64,000 nt of DNA from Saccharothrix sp. Lineage in GTDB: Bacteria; Actinomycetota; Actinomycetes; Mycobacteriales; Pseudonocardiaceae. Every line of letters begins with the position of its first letter. Within the stretch, counting starts at the first letter, position 1. The stretch lies in assembly GCF_031180885.1 (NCBI RefSeq), contig NZ_JAPSLK010000028.1:23014-87013 (forward strand). Direction: 5' to 3'. Shown piece by piece: positions 7,471 to 17,976 of the stretch. Under the pieces are notes generated by a model. That model was not told where the DNA came from, made no database searches, and saw only the letters and a list, made by a program, of their open reading frames with translations. The translations under genes and the position numbers were made by a program.

Positions 7471-8464
7471 GGGACGCCCGTCCCGTCCGGTCGGGGATAC
7501 CGGACGGGACGGTGCTCCCGACCCGGAACCAGCGCTCCCCGGCGCGGACCAGCGCCTCTATCGACCGGGTGGTGTAGGCGGGCGGGGTGATCACGCCCGA
7601 GCAGCGGCTCGCGCCCGACGCGGTGGCCACCGTGCGGGCCACCGTGACCTCGTACAGGTTGTCCAACCCCTGCACCGTCACCACCCGCACCTCGTCACCC
7701 TCGCCCGGCCGTTCGTCCACCGCGAGCACCGAATCGACGCCGCGCAGCCCGAACGACTTGCGCACCGCGATCTCGGCGAACTGCGCCCACGGGCTCGGCG
7801 CGGACGTCCGGCCCCGCAGCTGCTCCGCCACGACCTGCCCGACCAGCGCGGACTTCGCCACCAGGGCCGCCTCGCCGGGGTCGAGCTGCCCGTGCAGGAA
7901 GCCGTCCGGGACGACCAGCAGGTTGCCCGCCCACCGGTCGCCGCCGACGTGGCTGACCTCCCACGCCCGACCCGGGTGGTTCTGGCCCAGCACGCCCGCC
8001 AGGGGCCGGCCCAGCACCGCGCAGCACACGTCCTTCGTGCCGTGCGTGCAGACCAGGAACAACGGTCCGTCGACCCGCTCGCCGTGGCCGGGGACGCCCG
8101 CCGCGACCGCGGCCACGTCCAGCGACGCGAGGTCGGCCAGGTCGGCGACCTCGATCTTCTCCAGCCACCGGTTGCCCGGCACGCCGCTGCCCACGAACAC
8201 GGTGTGCGGCGCGTCGGGGTCGCGCTGGTGCCGGCCGGGACGGCGGATCAGCAGCGGGCGCAGTCCGGCGGCCCGCGGCCCGTCCAGTCGTCCCGGCCCG
8301 AACACCGAGGCCAGGGTCTGCTCCAACGCGTCGGCGGGCCACGGGCCGGGCTGCTCGATCAGCAGCCACGACGTCATCAGCGTCGCCGTCCCGGCCGGGT
8401 TACCGCCGAGTTGGCGCGTCAGCACCGCGCACCCCGGCAGCCCGTCGGAACTTATGTTAGGCAT
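7451..8464 (-). CDS. Sucrase/ferredoxin-like (Suc_Fer) thioredoxin-fold protein, iron-box controlled
   Basis: 337 residues of the sucrase/ferredoxin-like family, thioredoxin-fold proteins that usually bind a [2Fe-2S] cluster; physiological partners are poorly known. The cluster region CTHGTKDVCC (Cys139, Cys147, Cys148) and the family signature HVGGDRWAGNLLVVPDG (from His172) are intact, with a further GC at 11-12. The C-terminal ~100 residues include an RVVTVQGLDNLYEVTV strand pair. The ATG at 8464 lies inside a DtxR/IdeR-type iron box (8452-8470), so repression would cover the start codon itself. The gene begins 16 bp after the JmjC stop on the same strand. The iron box makes iron-starvation induction likely (inference from motif). 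Confidence 0.82.
   Translation of the reverse strand: MPNISSDGLPGCAVLTRQLGGNPAGTATLMTSWLLIEQPGPWPADALEQTLASVFGPGRLDGPRAAGLRPLLIRRPGRHQRDPDAPHTVFVGSGVPGNRWLEKIEVADLADLASLDVAAVAAGVPGHGERVDGPLFLVCTHGTKDVCCAVLGRPLAGVLGQNHPGRAWEVSHVGGDRWAGNLLVVPDGFLHGQLDPGEAALVAKSALVGQVVAEQLRGRTSAPSPWAQFAEIAVRKSFGLRGVDSVLAVDERPGEGDEVRVVTVQGLDNLYEVTVARTVATASGASRCSGVITPPAYTTRSIEALVRAGERWFRVGSTVPSGIPDRTGRASLTGGRA
7479..7511 (+). terminator. Hairpin terminator inside the convergent gene's 3' coding end
   Basis: Perfect 13-bp arms CGTCCCGTCCGGT and ACCGGACGGGACG with a 7-nt loop, starting 9 bp after the methyltransferase stop. No U-tract follows, as is common in high-GC actinobacteria. It lies wholly within the last codons of the Suc_Fer gene on the other strand. 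Confidence 0.6.
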
Positions 8465-8470
8465 ACCTAA
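8452..8470. promoter_or_regulatory. DtxR/IdeR-type iron box over the Suc_Fer start codon
   Basis: TTATGTTAGGCATACCTAA matches 16 of 19 positions of the consensus TTAGGTTAGGCTAACCTAA. A further overlapping half-site CCTAA follows at 8472-8476. It lies in the 16-bp gap between the JmjC stop and the Suc_Fer ATG and includes that ATG. Binding of Fe-IdeR here would block transcription or initiation of the minus-strand gene. Confidence 0.75.
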
Positions 8471-8480
8471 GCCTAACGGA

Positions 8481-9668
8481 TCATTCCGGCGCGAGCACCC
8501 CTTGTGTGACCAACTCACCGAGCAGTGCCCGGACGGTTACCCGATCGAGGAGCGGAGCGCCCGCCTCGACCAGCTCCTTGATCGGGTGCCGCGCGGCCCC
8601 GATCAGGACCTCCAGCACCGGTTCGGCGGCCTTCGCGAACACCAGCCGCTTGCCCGCCGCGGCCAGTGACACCGTCTCCGGTCCTGCGGAAAGCACGGCA
8701 CGGGGCGTCAGGAGGCGCACCTCGGACTCGTCACCCGGTGGGAGGAGGTCCTTGGTCGCCGTCCACGGCATCCCCACGTCCGAGATGGCCGGGGCCTGCG
8801 CGTCCCGGTCGTCGAGGAACCGCGCGACCACGTCGTCGTCCATCAACGCGGCTACGCGTTCCCGCAACGCGCGGGCGCGTTCGGCCTTCTGCTCGGGCGT
8901 GCCGAACCGGGGCAGGTCGGTGCGGAACACCTCCTCGGCGCGCAGTTGGTCGGCCAACCACGCCACCAGGTCCACGCCGGTCGCCCGGTTGAACCCGATG
9001 GTCAGGTGCAGCGATTCCTCGCCGACCGCCGACACGTCGTGCCAGTGCCCGCGCGGCACGTAGAGGACGTCGCCATCCTCCAGCATGAAGTCGTCGATCG
9101 GCTCGCCGGTGGGCTTGTCGGGCAGCACCACGTCCCGCTGGAGCGGCGCCGGCCGGGTCACGCCGTGCACGCGCCACCGCTTGCGGCCGGAGATCTGGAC
9201 GATGAGCGCGTCGTGGTCGTCCCAGTGCACGTCGAAGCCGTGCGTGACGCCCCACCCCGCGTAGAGGTTGACCTGGACCCGCTCCCGCAGCTCGTGCTCC
9301 AGCTGCGCGGCCAGGTCGCCGACGGGTCCGAACATCTCGTGGACGGAGTCCAGCACGAGCGTCGCGCCGCCGCGCATCTTCTCGGCGAACGCGGCGGGCA
9401 GCAGCCGGGACACCGGTCCCGTGCGCCGGGTCTCCACCGTCTCGGCGTAGGAGTGCGTCGGGACGACCTCGCCGCCCTGCGCGAGCCGCAGCCGGGGGAA
9501 CTCCAGCCGGTGCTGCCGCAGCACCCGGTTGACCTCCGACCACGGCAGCAGGTCGGCGAACCGCCCCGCACGGCCGGGGAACCGCTGGTGGACCCGGCCC
9601 TGCACCGCGTCGAAAAACTGGCTGACCCCGATCGGTGCGACGAGGTCAGCCAGGGTCGGGACGGTCAC
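8481..9668 (-). CDS. JmjC/cupin Fe(II)/2-oxoglutarate oxygenase, candidate peptide hydroxylase
   Basis: 395 residues of the JmjC/cupin_4 type (relatives include ribosomal oxygenases such as YcfD/RoxA). Core residues are visible: HWD at 148-150 (the HxD iron ligands) in FDVHWDDHDALIVQISG, and the distal His in DVLYVPRGHWHDVS (~208-210), then HLTIGF. The C-terminal ~130 residues form a winged-helix-like tail usual for this subfamily. Start GTG at 9668 follows the TGA of the 38-aa peptide gene with no gap, a tight coupling typical of an enzyme and its small substrate. Iron dependence fits the iron box immediately downstream. That it modifies the peptide is inference. Confidence 0.82.
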   Translation of the reverse strand: MTVPTLADLVAPIGVSQFFDAVQGRVHQRFPGRAGRFADLLPWSEVNRVLRQHRLEFPRLRLAQGGEVVPTHSYAETVETRRTGPVSRLLPAAFAEKMRGGATLVLDSVHEMFGPVGDLAAQLEHELRERVQVNLYAGWGVTHGFDVHWDDHDALIVQISGRKRWRVHGVTRPAPLQRDVVLPDKPTGEPIDDFMLEDGDVLYVPRGHWHDVSAVGEESLHLTIGFNRATGVDLVAWLADQLRAEEVFRTDLPRFGTPEQKAERARALRERVAALMDDDVVARFLDDRDAQAPAISDVGMPWTATKDLLPPGDESEVRLLTPRAVLSAGPETVSLAAAGKRLVFAKAAEPVLEVLIGAARHPIKELVEAGAPLLDRVTVRALLGELVTQGVLAPE

Positions 9669-9785
9669 TCAGTCGTTGCCGTCGGTGTCGTCCAGGGCGC
9701 CGTTGGCCTTGTTGCGGTCGACCGCGCTGGTCAGCGACTCGGCGCTGAGCAGCAGACCGCTGGCCTGGGGGGTCTCGTTCTCCAT
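9669..9785 (-). CDS. 38-aa peptide, candidate RiPP precursor for the JmjC oxygenase
   Basis: A complete 39-codon frame: ATG at 9785, TGA at 9671-9669, directly abutting the JmjC GTG. GGAGG sits 7 bp upstream of the ATG, a strong site for such a small gene. The peptide begins MENETPQASGLLL, has a short hydrophobic patch, then SLTSAVDRNKANG, and ends in an acidic segment LDDTDGND. It has no Cys, no signal peptide and no membrane span. A leader plus Asp/Asn-rich core that could be beta-hydroxylated is my interpretation. It could instead be a small regulatory or stabilising subunit. Confidence 0.6.
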   Translation of the reverse strand: MENETPQASGLLLSAESLTSAVDRNKANGALDDTDGND

Positions 9786-9952
9786 GCCGGTTCCTCCTCT
9801 GGTGGGGGGTCGGACGGAAGGTCACGCTACGACAACGAAACCCGTCGAGTCATCGGTCATTTGAGTAGTCCTCACCCTTGATCCCGTCACGTGGGAAGTG
9901 CCAAGCGAGATCCACCAGAGATCATTCGGGTGGCACGCGAGGCCGCGTCGGC

Positions 9953-10006
9953 TTTCCCGACGATCACGCTTTTCGATCGGCGGGAAACGCGGCGCGACGA
10001 GCCGAC
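9953..10006. repeat. Dispersed repeat B, copy 1
   Basis: A 54-bp element, 51 of 54 identical to 51592-51645. It contains the inverted arms TTTCCCG/CGGGAAA, a CGATC/GATCG pair, and GCCGAC near its right end facing GTCGGC just outside its left end. It lies in the 314-bp gap between the peptide gene and the DUF948 gene; otherwise I see no gene in that gap (9786-10099). Confidence 0.75.
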
Positions 10007-10099
10007 TTCCAGGCGGCCTCGCCTGCCTCGGCGAAGCCGAGGCGATCCGACACGGTAACCTCATCGCACCAAGCCTCAGCTCGCCTTTCAGGAGGACTC

Positions 10100-10492
10100 G
10101 TGTCGCCAGGGCAGATCGCCGCGCTGGTCGCCGCCGGCGCGTTCGTGCTGCTGGTGATCCTGCTGGCCATCCCGCTGATCAAGCTGGGCCGCACGCTGGA
10201 CGAGGCCACCATCGCCATCCGCAAGGCGCACCAGAACAGCGACCCGATCTTCAGCGGCGCGAACACCACGATCACGCACGTGAACACCCAGCTGGAGCGG
10301 GTGGACGGCATCACCGCCAACGCGCGCGCGGTCACCGGCAACGTCTCCGCGCTGACCTCGCTGTTCACCGCCACCCTGGGCGGGCCGCTGGTGAAGGCCG
10401 CGGCCCTGTCCTACGGCGTCAGCAAGGCCATCAAGGCGCGCCGGCAGGCCGCCCAGGAGCCGAAGAAGCACTCGCGCCGGGGTCGGCGATGA
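10100..10492 (+). CDS. DUF948 domain membrane protein
   Basis: 130 residues. One N-terminal membrane segment (~6-27, IAALVAAGAFVLLVILLAIPL) is followed by a helical, cytoplasmic-type DUF948 stretch (KLGRTLDEATIAIRKAH onward) and a basic tail KKHSRRGRR. GTG at 10100 has AGGAGG 5 bp upstream. It overlaps the next gene by ATGA and sits before alaS, a placement conserved in many actinobacteria. The function of DUF948 proteins is unknown. Confidence 0.8.
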   Translation: MSPGQIAALVAAGAFVLLVILLAIPLIKLGRTLDEATIAIRKAHQNSDPIFSGANTTITHVNTQLERVDGITANARAVTGNVSALTSLFTATLGGPLVKAAALSYGVSKAIKARRQAAQEPKKHSRRGRR

Positions 10493-10755
10493 GGCGCCTG
10501 TTCTGGTTCGGGCTGGGCATCGCCGCGGGCGTGTTCGCCACCCGCAAGGCGGGCAGGGCCGCGCACGCCGCCACCCCGGCGGGCATCGGCGCCAACGTCG
10601 GCGAGGGCCTGCGGGAACTGGCCGGCGCCATCGGGTCGTTCGGCGCGGAGGTCCGCGCGGGAATGACCGAGCGCGAGCAGGAGTTGCAGGACACCGTGGA
10701 ACGTCAGACGGGCTTCACGCCGGGTCGGCGAGCGCGCAGGGCGAACGACCGCTGA
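10489..10755 (+). CDS. DUF6167-type small membrane protein
   Basis: 88 residues: a short N-terminal hydrophobic stretch (LFWFGLGIAAGVFATRKAGR) then a helical region with GEGLRELAGAIGSFGAEVRAGM and a basic end. This matches the small protein usually found between the DUF948 gene and alaS in actinobacteria (DUF6167). Function unknown. The ATG overlaps the DUF948 stop. Confidence 0.7.
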   Translation: MRRLFWFGLGIAAGVFATRKAGRAAHAATPAGIGANVGEGLRELAGAIGSFGAEVRAGMTEREQELQDTVERQTGFTPGRRARRANDR

Positions 10756-10808
10756 GGTCGTTCGCCTCGCCGTGCCCTGATTTCCACTCGTAGACCCAAG
10801 GACAACCC

Positions 10809-13467
<2,659 letters not shown>

Positions 13468-13481
<14 letters not shown>

Positions 13482-13983
13482 CCGTCCCGGCGTCGACGAC
13501 CCCGGCCTCGGCCGGAGGCTGGGCGTCGACGTCGGCTCGGTGCGGGTGGGGATCGCGCTCAGCGACCCCGGGGCATTCCTCGCGACCCCGCTGGTTACCC
13601 TGTCGCGTGACGAGAAGACCGGCCGGGACCTGGCAGACCTGGCCGGGCTCGTCACCGAGCACCAGGTGGTGGAGGTCGTGGTCGGACTGCCCCGAACCCT
13701 GGCCGGGCGGCACGGGCCGGCGGCGGAGGCGGCGGCGGCGTACGCTGCGGCGTTGGCTGAGCGGGTCGCACCGGTCCCGGTGCGCCTGCACGACGAACGG
13801 CTCACCACCGTCACGGCCGGCCGCGTGCTCGCCGAGCGCGGGGTGAAGGGCAAGAAGCAACGCGCCGTCGTGGACCAGGCCGCCGCCGTGGAGATCCTCC
13901 AGTCCTGGCTGGACGGGCGGGCGCGACACGTGGCCCGCTCCGCCGACGAGGAGCAGGCCCCCGGACCGAAGGACCGCACGTGA
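13468..13983 (+). CDS. ruvX: Putative pre-16S rRNA nuclease / Holliday junction resolvase RuvX (YqgF)
   Basis: 171 residues if started at the TTG at 13468, the only plausible in-frame start near the alaS end. RNase H-like motifs: [15 protein letters not shown] near the N-terminus with the first catalytic Asp, [11 protein letters not shown], the [10 protein letters not shown] acidic motif and [14 protein letters not shown] with the last Asp. The family processes 16S rRNA 5' ends. It overlaps alaS by 14 bp and mltG by 4 bp in the conserved alaS-ruvX-mltG-aroE order. Confidence 0.9.
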
Positions 13984-15203
13984 GCGACGACCTCGGGTTG
14001 TTCAGCGAACCTGACGTGCAGCACCACGAGCAGGACCGAGCGCGCGGCAAGGCCGCCGCGGCCGCCCGGCGGGCCAAGCGCCGCCGGAAGAAGACCGTGC
14101 TGTGGCTGGTGGTCGCGCTGGTGCTGGTCGGCGGTGGCGCCGGCGCGTACTACGGCTACCAGCAGCTGCGCGGCATCGGCTCCTACGAGGACTACGCCGG
14201 CGCCGGCGAGGGTGACGTGGTGGTCGAGGTCAAGGACGGCGACCTGGTCACCACCATCGCCACCTCGCTCAAGGAGCAGGGCGTCGTGGCCAGCGCGCGG
14301 GCGTTCACGGAGGCGGGCGAGGGCGACTCGCGGGTGACCGCCATCCAGCCCGGCTTCTACCTGATGAAGACGAAGATGTCGGGCAAGGCCGCGGTCGAGC
14401 GGATGGTCGACCCGAAGGCCAAGGTCGTGCCGCTGGAGGTCAAGGGCGGCAACGTCCTGCACGACATCACCGCGCCGGACGGCAAGGTCACCAAGGGCAT
14501 CCTGTCGATGCTGTCCGACGCCTCGTGCGCCGAGCTGGACGGCGTGAAGAAGTGCGTCACCCCGCAGGAGCTGCGGGACGCGGCGGAGAACGCCGACCCG
14601 GTGGCCCTCGGCGTCCCCGACTGGGCCTTGCCGGACGTGGCCAAGGCGCCCAAGGAGCACCGCCTGGAGGGCCTGATCACCCGGGGCCTGTACCACCTCA
14701 AGCCGGGCGCGTCGGCGGTGGAGCTGCTCAAGAGCGTCATCGAGACGTCCAACACCAGGTTGCAGGGCTACGGCATCCCCGGCGGCACGACGAAGACCGG
14801 TTTCCGCCCGTACGAGGTGCTGGTCATCGCGTCGCTGGTGGAGAAGGAGGGCCTGGAGAAGGACTTCGGCAAGATCTCCCAGGTCATCTACAAGCGCCTG
14901 GCGGAGAACCACATCCTCCAGTTCGACTCGACGGTCAACTACAAGCTCGAACGCCCGATCATCACCACCAGCGACGAGGACCGCGAGCGCTCGGGCCCGT
15001 ACAACACCTACAGCGTCAAGGGCCTGACCCCGACCCCGATCGCCTCGGTGAGCCGCGAGGCCATCACCGCGGCCATCACGCCCGAGCCCGGGTCGTTCAT
15101 GTACTTCGTGAAGTGCCAGAAGGATGGCACTTCGTGCTTCTCGGACAACATCACCGAACACAACCGCCTGGTCGCCAAGGCGCGCGCGGAGGGTGTCTTC
15201 TGA
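13980..15203 (+). CDS. mltG: Endolytic transglycosylase MltG
   Basis: 407 residues. A cytoplasmic basic N-tail ([15 protein letters not shown]) precedes one membrane span (~40-61), then a LysM-like part and the YceG domain with catalytic Glu around 288 in [10 protein letters not shown], plus [12 protein letters not shown] and the [11 protein letters not shown] region. MltG cuts nascent glycan strands and sets their length. GTG at 13980 overlaps the ruvX stop. Confidence 0.93.
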   Translation: MSDDLGLFSEPDVQHHEQDRARGKAAAAARRAKRRRKKTVLWLVVALVLVGGGAGAYYGYQQLRGIGSYEDYAGAGEGDVVVEVKDGDLVTTIATSLKEQGVVASARAFTEAGEGDSRVTAIQPGFYLMKTKMSGKAAVERMVDPKAKVVPLEVKGGNVLHDITAPDGKVTKGILSMLSDASCAELDGVKKCVTPQELRDAAENADPVALGVPDWALPDVAKAPKEHRLEGLITRGLYHLKPGASAVELLKSVIETSNTRLQGYGIPGGTTKTGFRPYEVLVIASLVEKEGLEKDFGKISQVIYKRLAENHILQFDSTVNYKLERPIITTSDEDRERSGPYNTYSVKGLTPTPIASVSREAITAAITPEPGSFMYFVKCQKDGTSCFSDNITEHNRLVAKARAEGVF

Positions 15204-15205
15204 CC

Positions 15206-16054
15206 GTGGCCGTTCGTCACGCCGCGGTGATCGGGTCACCGGTGTCGCACTCGCTGTCCCCGGTGCTGCACAACGCGGCCTTCGAGGCTCTGGGTTTGTC
15301 GGAGTGGTCGTACGGGCGCATCGAGTGCGCGGAGGACGGCGTCGAGCCGTTGGTCCGGGGGTTGGACTCGTCGTGGGTCGGCTTGTCGGTCACCATGCCC
15401 GGCAAGCGCGCCGCTCTGGCCGTTGCGTCTTCGGTTTCTCCGCGGGCTGCTTTGGTAGGGGCGGCCAACACTTTGGTGCCTCGCGGTGCGGGGTGGCACG
15501 CCGACAACACCGACGTGGATGGGGTCTTGGGCGCTCTACGGGCGGAGTGCGGTTTTTTTGCTGGTTCTCGCGGCGTGTTGCTGGGTGCGGGCGGCACGGC
15601 GACGGCGGCTTTGGTGGCGTTGGCTTCCGTGGGCGTACGGGACGTGTCGTTGGTCGTACGGTCGGTGAGCCGTGCCGGCGAGGCTTCGGCGTGTGCTGAA
15701 CGTGCCGGGGTCGCGCTGACCCTGATCCCTTGGGAGGACGCGGACTTCGCCGAGCTGGCGGCTTCTTCGGACGTGTTGGTCAGCACCGTTCCGCCCGCGG
15801 CCACCGAGCCGATCGCGTCGGAACTGGCCGAATCGCCTTGTGCACTCGACGTCATCTACCACCCGTGGCCCACGCCTTTGGCTTACGCGGTGGAGAAGCG
15901 GGGGCGGGCGTTGGCGACCGGCTTGGACATGCTGATGCACCAGGCCTTCGGCCAGTCCGAACAGTTCACCGGCCAACCCGCTCCCCGCGAGGCGATGCGA
16001 GCCGCCCTCCGAGCCGCCACCGACAACGTCCTCCCGCTACCCCTGGGCGAGTAG
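15206..16054 (+). CDS. aroE: Shikimate dehydrogenase
   Basis: 282 residues. It reduces 3-dehydroshikimate to shikimate with NADPH. The substrate motif SHSLSPVLHN (14-23), the catalytic Lys in SVTMPGKRAA, NTDVDG and the Rossmann loop GAGGTATAALVAL are all present. GTG at 15206 lies 2 bp after the mltG stop. The middle of the gene uses noticeably more T-ending and TTG codons than its neighbours, though the protein looks intact. The other aro genes of the window are at 20-25 kb. Confidence 0.93.
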   Translation: MAVRHAAVIGSPVSHSLSPVLHNAAFEALGLSEWSYGRIECAEDGVEPLVRGLDSSWVGLSVTMPGKRAALAVASSVSPRAALVGAANTLVPRGAGWHADNTDVDGVLGALRAECGFFAGSRGVLLGAGGTATAALVALASVGVRDVSLVVRSVSRAGEASACAERAGVALTLIPWEDADFAELAASSDVLVSTVPPAATEPIASELAESPCALDVIYHPWPTPLAYAVEKRGRALATGLDMLMHQAFGQSEQFTGQPAPREAMRAALRAATDNVLPLPLGE

Positions 16055-16138
16055 GCACGTGGCCGGGAAGGCGCCGCTGATCTCGGCGTCCCGCTACGAC
16101 TACGAGCACCTCCCTGACCTCCCTCCGTCGCGGGGACA

Positions 16139-16324
16139 CCGGCCACCATCGTCCGCTTCGACGCCTGGCGCCAGGCCCGCATCGCCCCGCCCTGGTGGAC
16201 CCTCCTCGCCGCCACCCGGAAGTGCTCGGCGACCTGGTCCATGGGGTTGGCCGTGGTCTGCTCCAACAGCTTCGCGCCCTCGGCGCTGTCCGTCATCCGG
16301 CGGTGCTGCGGGACCGAGGACTGA
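16139..16324 (+). pseudogene. Possible remnant with a KAP-NTPase-like FDAW...PWW motif
   Basis: The 318-bp gap between aroE and the PTS terminator has no convincing gene. One 62-codon open frame without a usable start contains ATIVRFDAWRQARIAPPWW, the strand-plus-WW pattern found after Walker A in KAP-family P-loop NTPases. No Walker A, B or sensor motif is present and the frame ends at 16324. It may be a fragment left by decay. An overlapping minus-strand frame starting at 16296 is equally unsupported. Confidence 0.25.
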
Positions 16325-16362
16325 GGAGGCCCTGCCCGCGCGAGGGTGCGGGCAGGGCCTCC
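16325..16362. terminator. Bidirectional hairpin terminator after ptsH
   Basis: Perfect 15-bp arms GGAGGCCCTGCCCGC and GCGGGCAGGGCCTCC around an 8-nt loop. It lies 10 bp beyond the HPr stop on the minus strand and closes the dasR-EIIC-HPr operon. Confidence 0.75.
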
Positions 16363-16372
16363 CGGGAGTGGA

Positions 16373-16642
16373 TCAGGCCTCGTCGAGGTCGGTCGCGATG
16401 ATGGACGCGATGGCTTCCAGCGCGGCGTCCGCGCCTTCGCCGTCGGCCGCCAGCACGACCTCGTCGCCGTGCATCGCCCCGAGTGTCATCAGGCCGAGCA
16501 CGCTGGCCGCCTCGACCGGCTGGCCGTCCTCCTTGCGGATGGTGACCTTCACCGGCTGACCGGCCGCCGCCTTGGCCAGCACCGCCGCCGGGCGGGCGTG
16601 CAGGCCCACCTTGCTCGCCACGGTGACCCGTCGCTCAGGCAT
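16373..16642 (-). CDS. ptsH: Phosphocarrier protein HPr
   Basis: 89 residues. It carries phosphate from enzyme I to PTS EIIA proteins. The active His15 is in SKVGLHARPAAVLAK, and the Ser46-type site lies in VEAASVLGLMTLGA. It is last in the dasR-EIIC-HPr unit, 32 bp after EIIC, with a strong hairpin downstream. Enzyme I is not in the window. Confidence 0.95.
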   Translation of the reverse strand: MPERRVTVASKVGLHARPAAVLAKAAAGQPVKVTIRKEDGQPVEAASVLGLMTLGAMHGDEVVLAADGEGADAALEAIASIIATDLDEA

Positions 16643-16674
16643 GATCCGTCCTTTCGTCGTTCACGGAGTGCAGG

Positions 16675-17976
16675 TCAGGACGCCGGCGCGCCGGACTTGC
16701 CGTCCTTCTTGTCGCCCTTGCCGCCGCCGTTCGCGGTCTCCACCACGCTCGGGTCGGCCTCCGGGTCCTCGTCCTCGTTGCGACCCGGTGTGCGCAGGTT
16801 CCACTTCTGGATGACGAAGCGGAACAGGAAGTAGTAGATCACCGCGTAGATCAGGCCGAGGACGATGATCAGCAGCGGCTTCTCGGCGATGTTGAAGTTG
16901 ATCAGGTAGTCGATGGCGCCCGCGGAGAAGCCGAAGCCGTCGCGGATGCCCAGGGCGTTGCTGATCGCCAGCGAGGTGCCGGTGAGGATCGCGTGGATCA
17001 CGTACAGCGGCCACGCCACGAACATGAACGCGAACTCCAGCGGCTCGGTGACACCCGTGATGAACGAGGTCAGCGCGGCCGAGCCCATGATGCCGGCGAT
17101 GATCTTCCTCTGCGCCGGGCGGGCCGTGTGGATGATCGCCAGCGCCGCGGCCGGCAGGGCGAACATGAAGATCGGGAAGAAGCCGGTCATGAACGTGCCC
17201 GCGGTCGGGTCGCCCGCGAAGAACCGGTTGAGGTCGCCGGTCTTGCCCTCGTACTCGCCCACGACCTGCCAGATGAACGTGTTCGGGATGTGGTGCAGGC
17301 CCAGCGGGATGAGCAGGCGGTTGATCACGCCGTAGATGCCCGCGCCGACGATCGTGCTGTCGGAGATGGTCTTGCCGACCCACTCCAGGCCCTTGTCGAA
17401 CCCGGGGTAGACCAGGCTCATCAGCACGCCGACGACGATCATGACGCCCGCGACGATGATCGGCACGAACCGGCGGCCGCCGAAGAACGCCAGGTACGGG
17501 GGCAGCTTGATGCGGTGGTACCGCTGCCACAGCACGGCGGTGATCAGGCCGACGACGATGCCCGCCAGCACCGAGTAGTTGATCAGTTCCTGCTTGGCCG
17601 TCGCGGGTGCGTCCGCGGGCAGCGGCAGCATGATCGGCGACATGGCCTTGAAGACGCCTTCGAGCACCACGAAGCCCACGACCGCGGCCAGTGCGGTCGA
17701 GCCGTCACCGCGCCGGGCGAAACCGATGGCCACGCCCACGGCGAACAGCAGCGGCAGGGCGCCGAAGATGGCACCGCCGGCGCCGCCGATGACGGCGGCC
17801 ACCTGGTTCCAGCCCAGGCCGTCCTTGCCGAGCAGGTCGTCCTGTCCGAGTCGCAGCAAGAGTGCCGCGGCCGGCAACGAGGCGATCGGCAGCATGAGAC
17901 TGCGACCGAACCGCTGGAGAGCAGCGAGACCCTTGATCTCTCGACCGCCGGTCGCCTGAGGGGCGCTGGCGCTCAT
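16675..17976 (-). CDS. PTS EIIC permease, glucose/N-acetylglucosamine type
   Basis: 433 residues with about ten membrane spans. This is the sugar-translocating EIIC subunit of the glucose/GlcNAc family: FGRSLMLPIASLPAAALLLRLG at the N-terminus, the LHHIPNTFIWQVVGEYEG substrate loop, and the family sugar-binding GVTEPLEFAFMF motif. The EIIA and EIIB domains are absent here and encoded divergently, an arrangement seen in actinobacterial NagE-type systems. The C-terminal ~40 residues are a charged Lys/Gly/Asp tail. The ATG overlaps the dasR stop by 4 bp. GlcNAc as substrate is inferred from the linked DasR operator. Confidence 0.92.
   Translation of the reverse strand: MSASAPQATGGREIKGLAALQRFGRSLMLPIASLPAAALLLRLGQDDLLGKDGLGWNQVAAVIGGAGGAIFGALPLLFAVGVAIGFARRGDGSTALAAVVGFVVLEGVFKAMSPIMLPLPADAPATAKQELINYSVLAGIVVGLITAVLWQRYHRIKLPPYLAFFGGRRFVPIIVAGVMIVVGVLMSLVYPGFDKGLEWVGKTISDSTIVGAGIYGVINRLLIPLGLHHIPNTFIWQVVGEYEGKTGDLNRFFAGDPTAGTFMTGFFPIFMFALPAAALAIIHTARPAQRKIIAGIMGSAALTSFITGVTEPLEFAFMFVAWPLYVIHAILTGTSLAISNALGIRDGFGFSAGAIDYLINFNIAEKPLLIIVLGLIYAVIYYFLFRFVIQKWNLRTPGRNEDEDPEADPSVVETANGGGKGDKKDGKSGAPAS

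Noticed and set aside
15883..16296. Minus-strand gene between aroE and HPr (starts MTDSAEGAKLLEQ)
   Set aside because: The opening looks protein-like, but the frame soon runs antisense through aroE and shows no family or ribosome-binding site.
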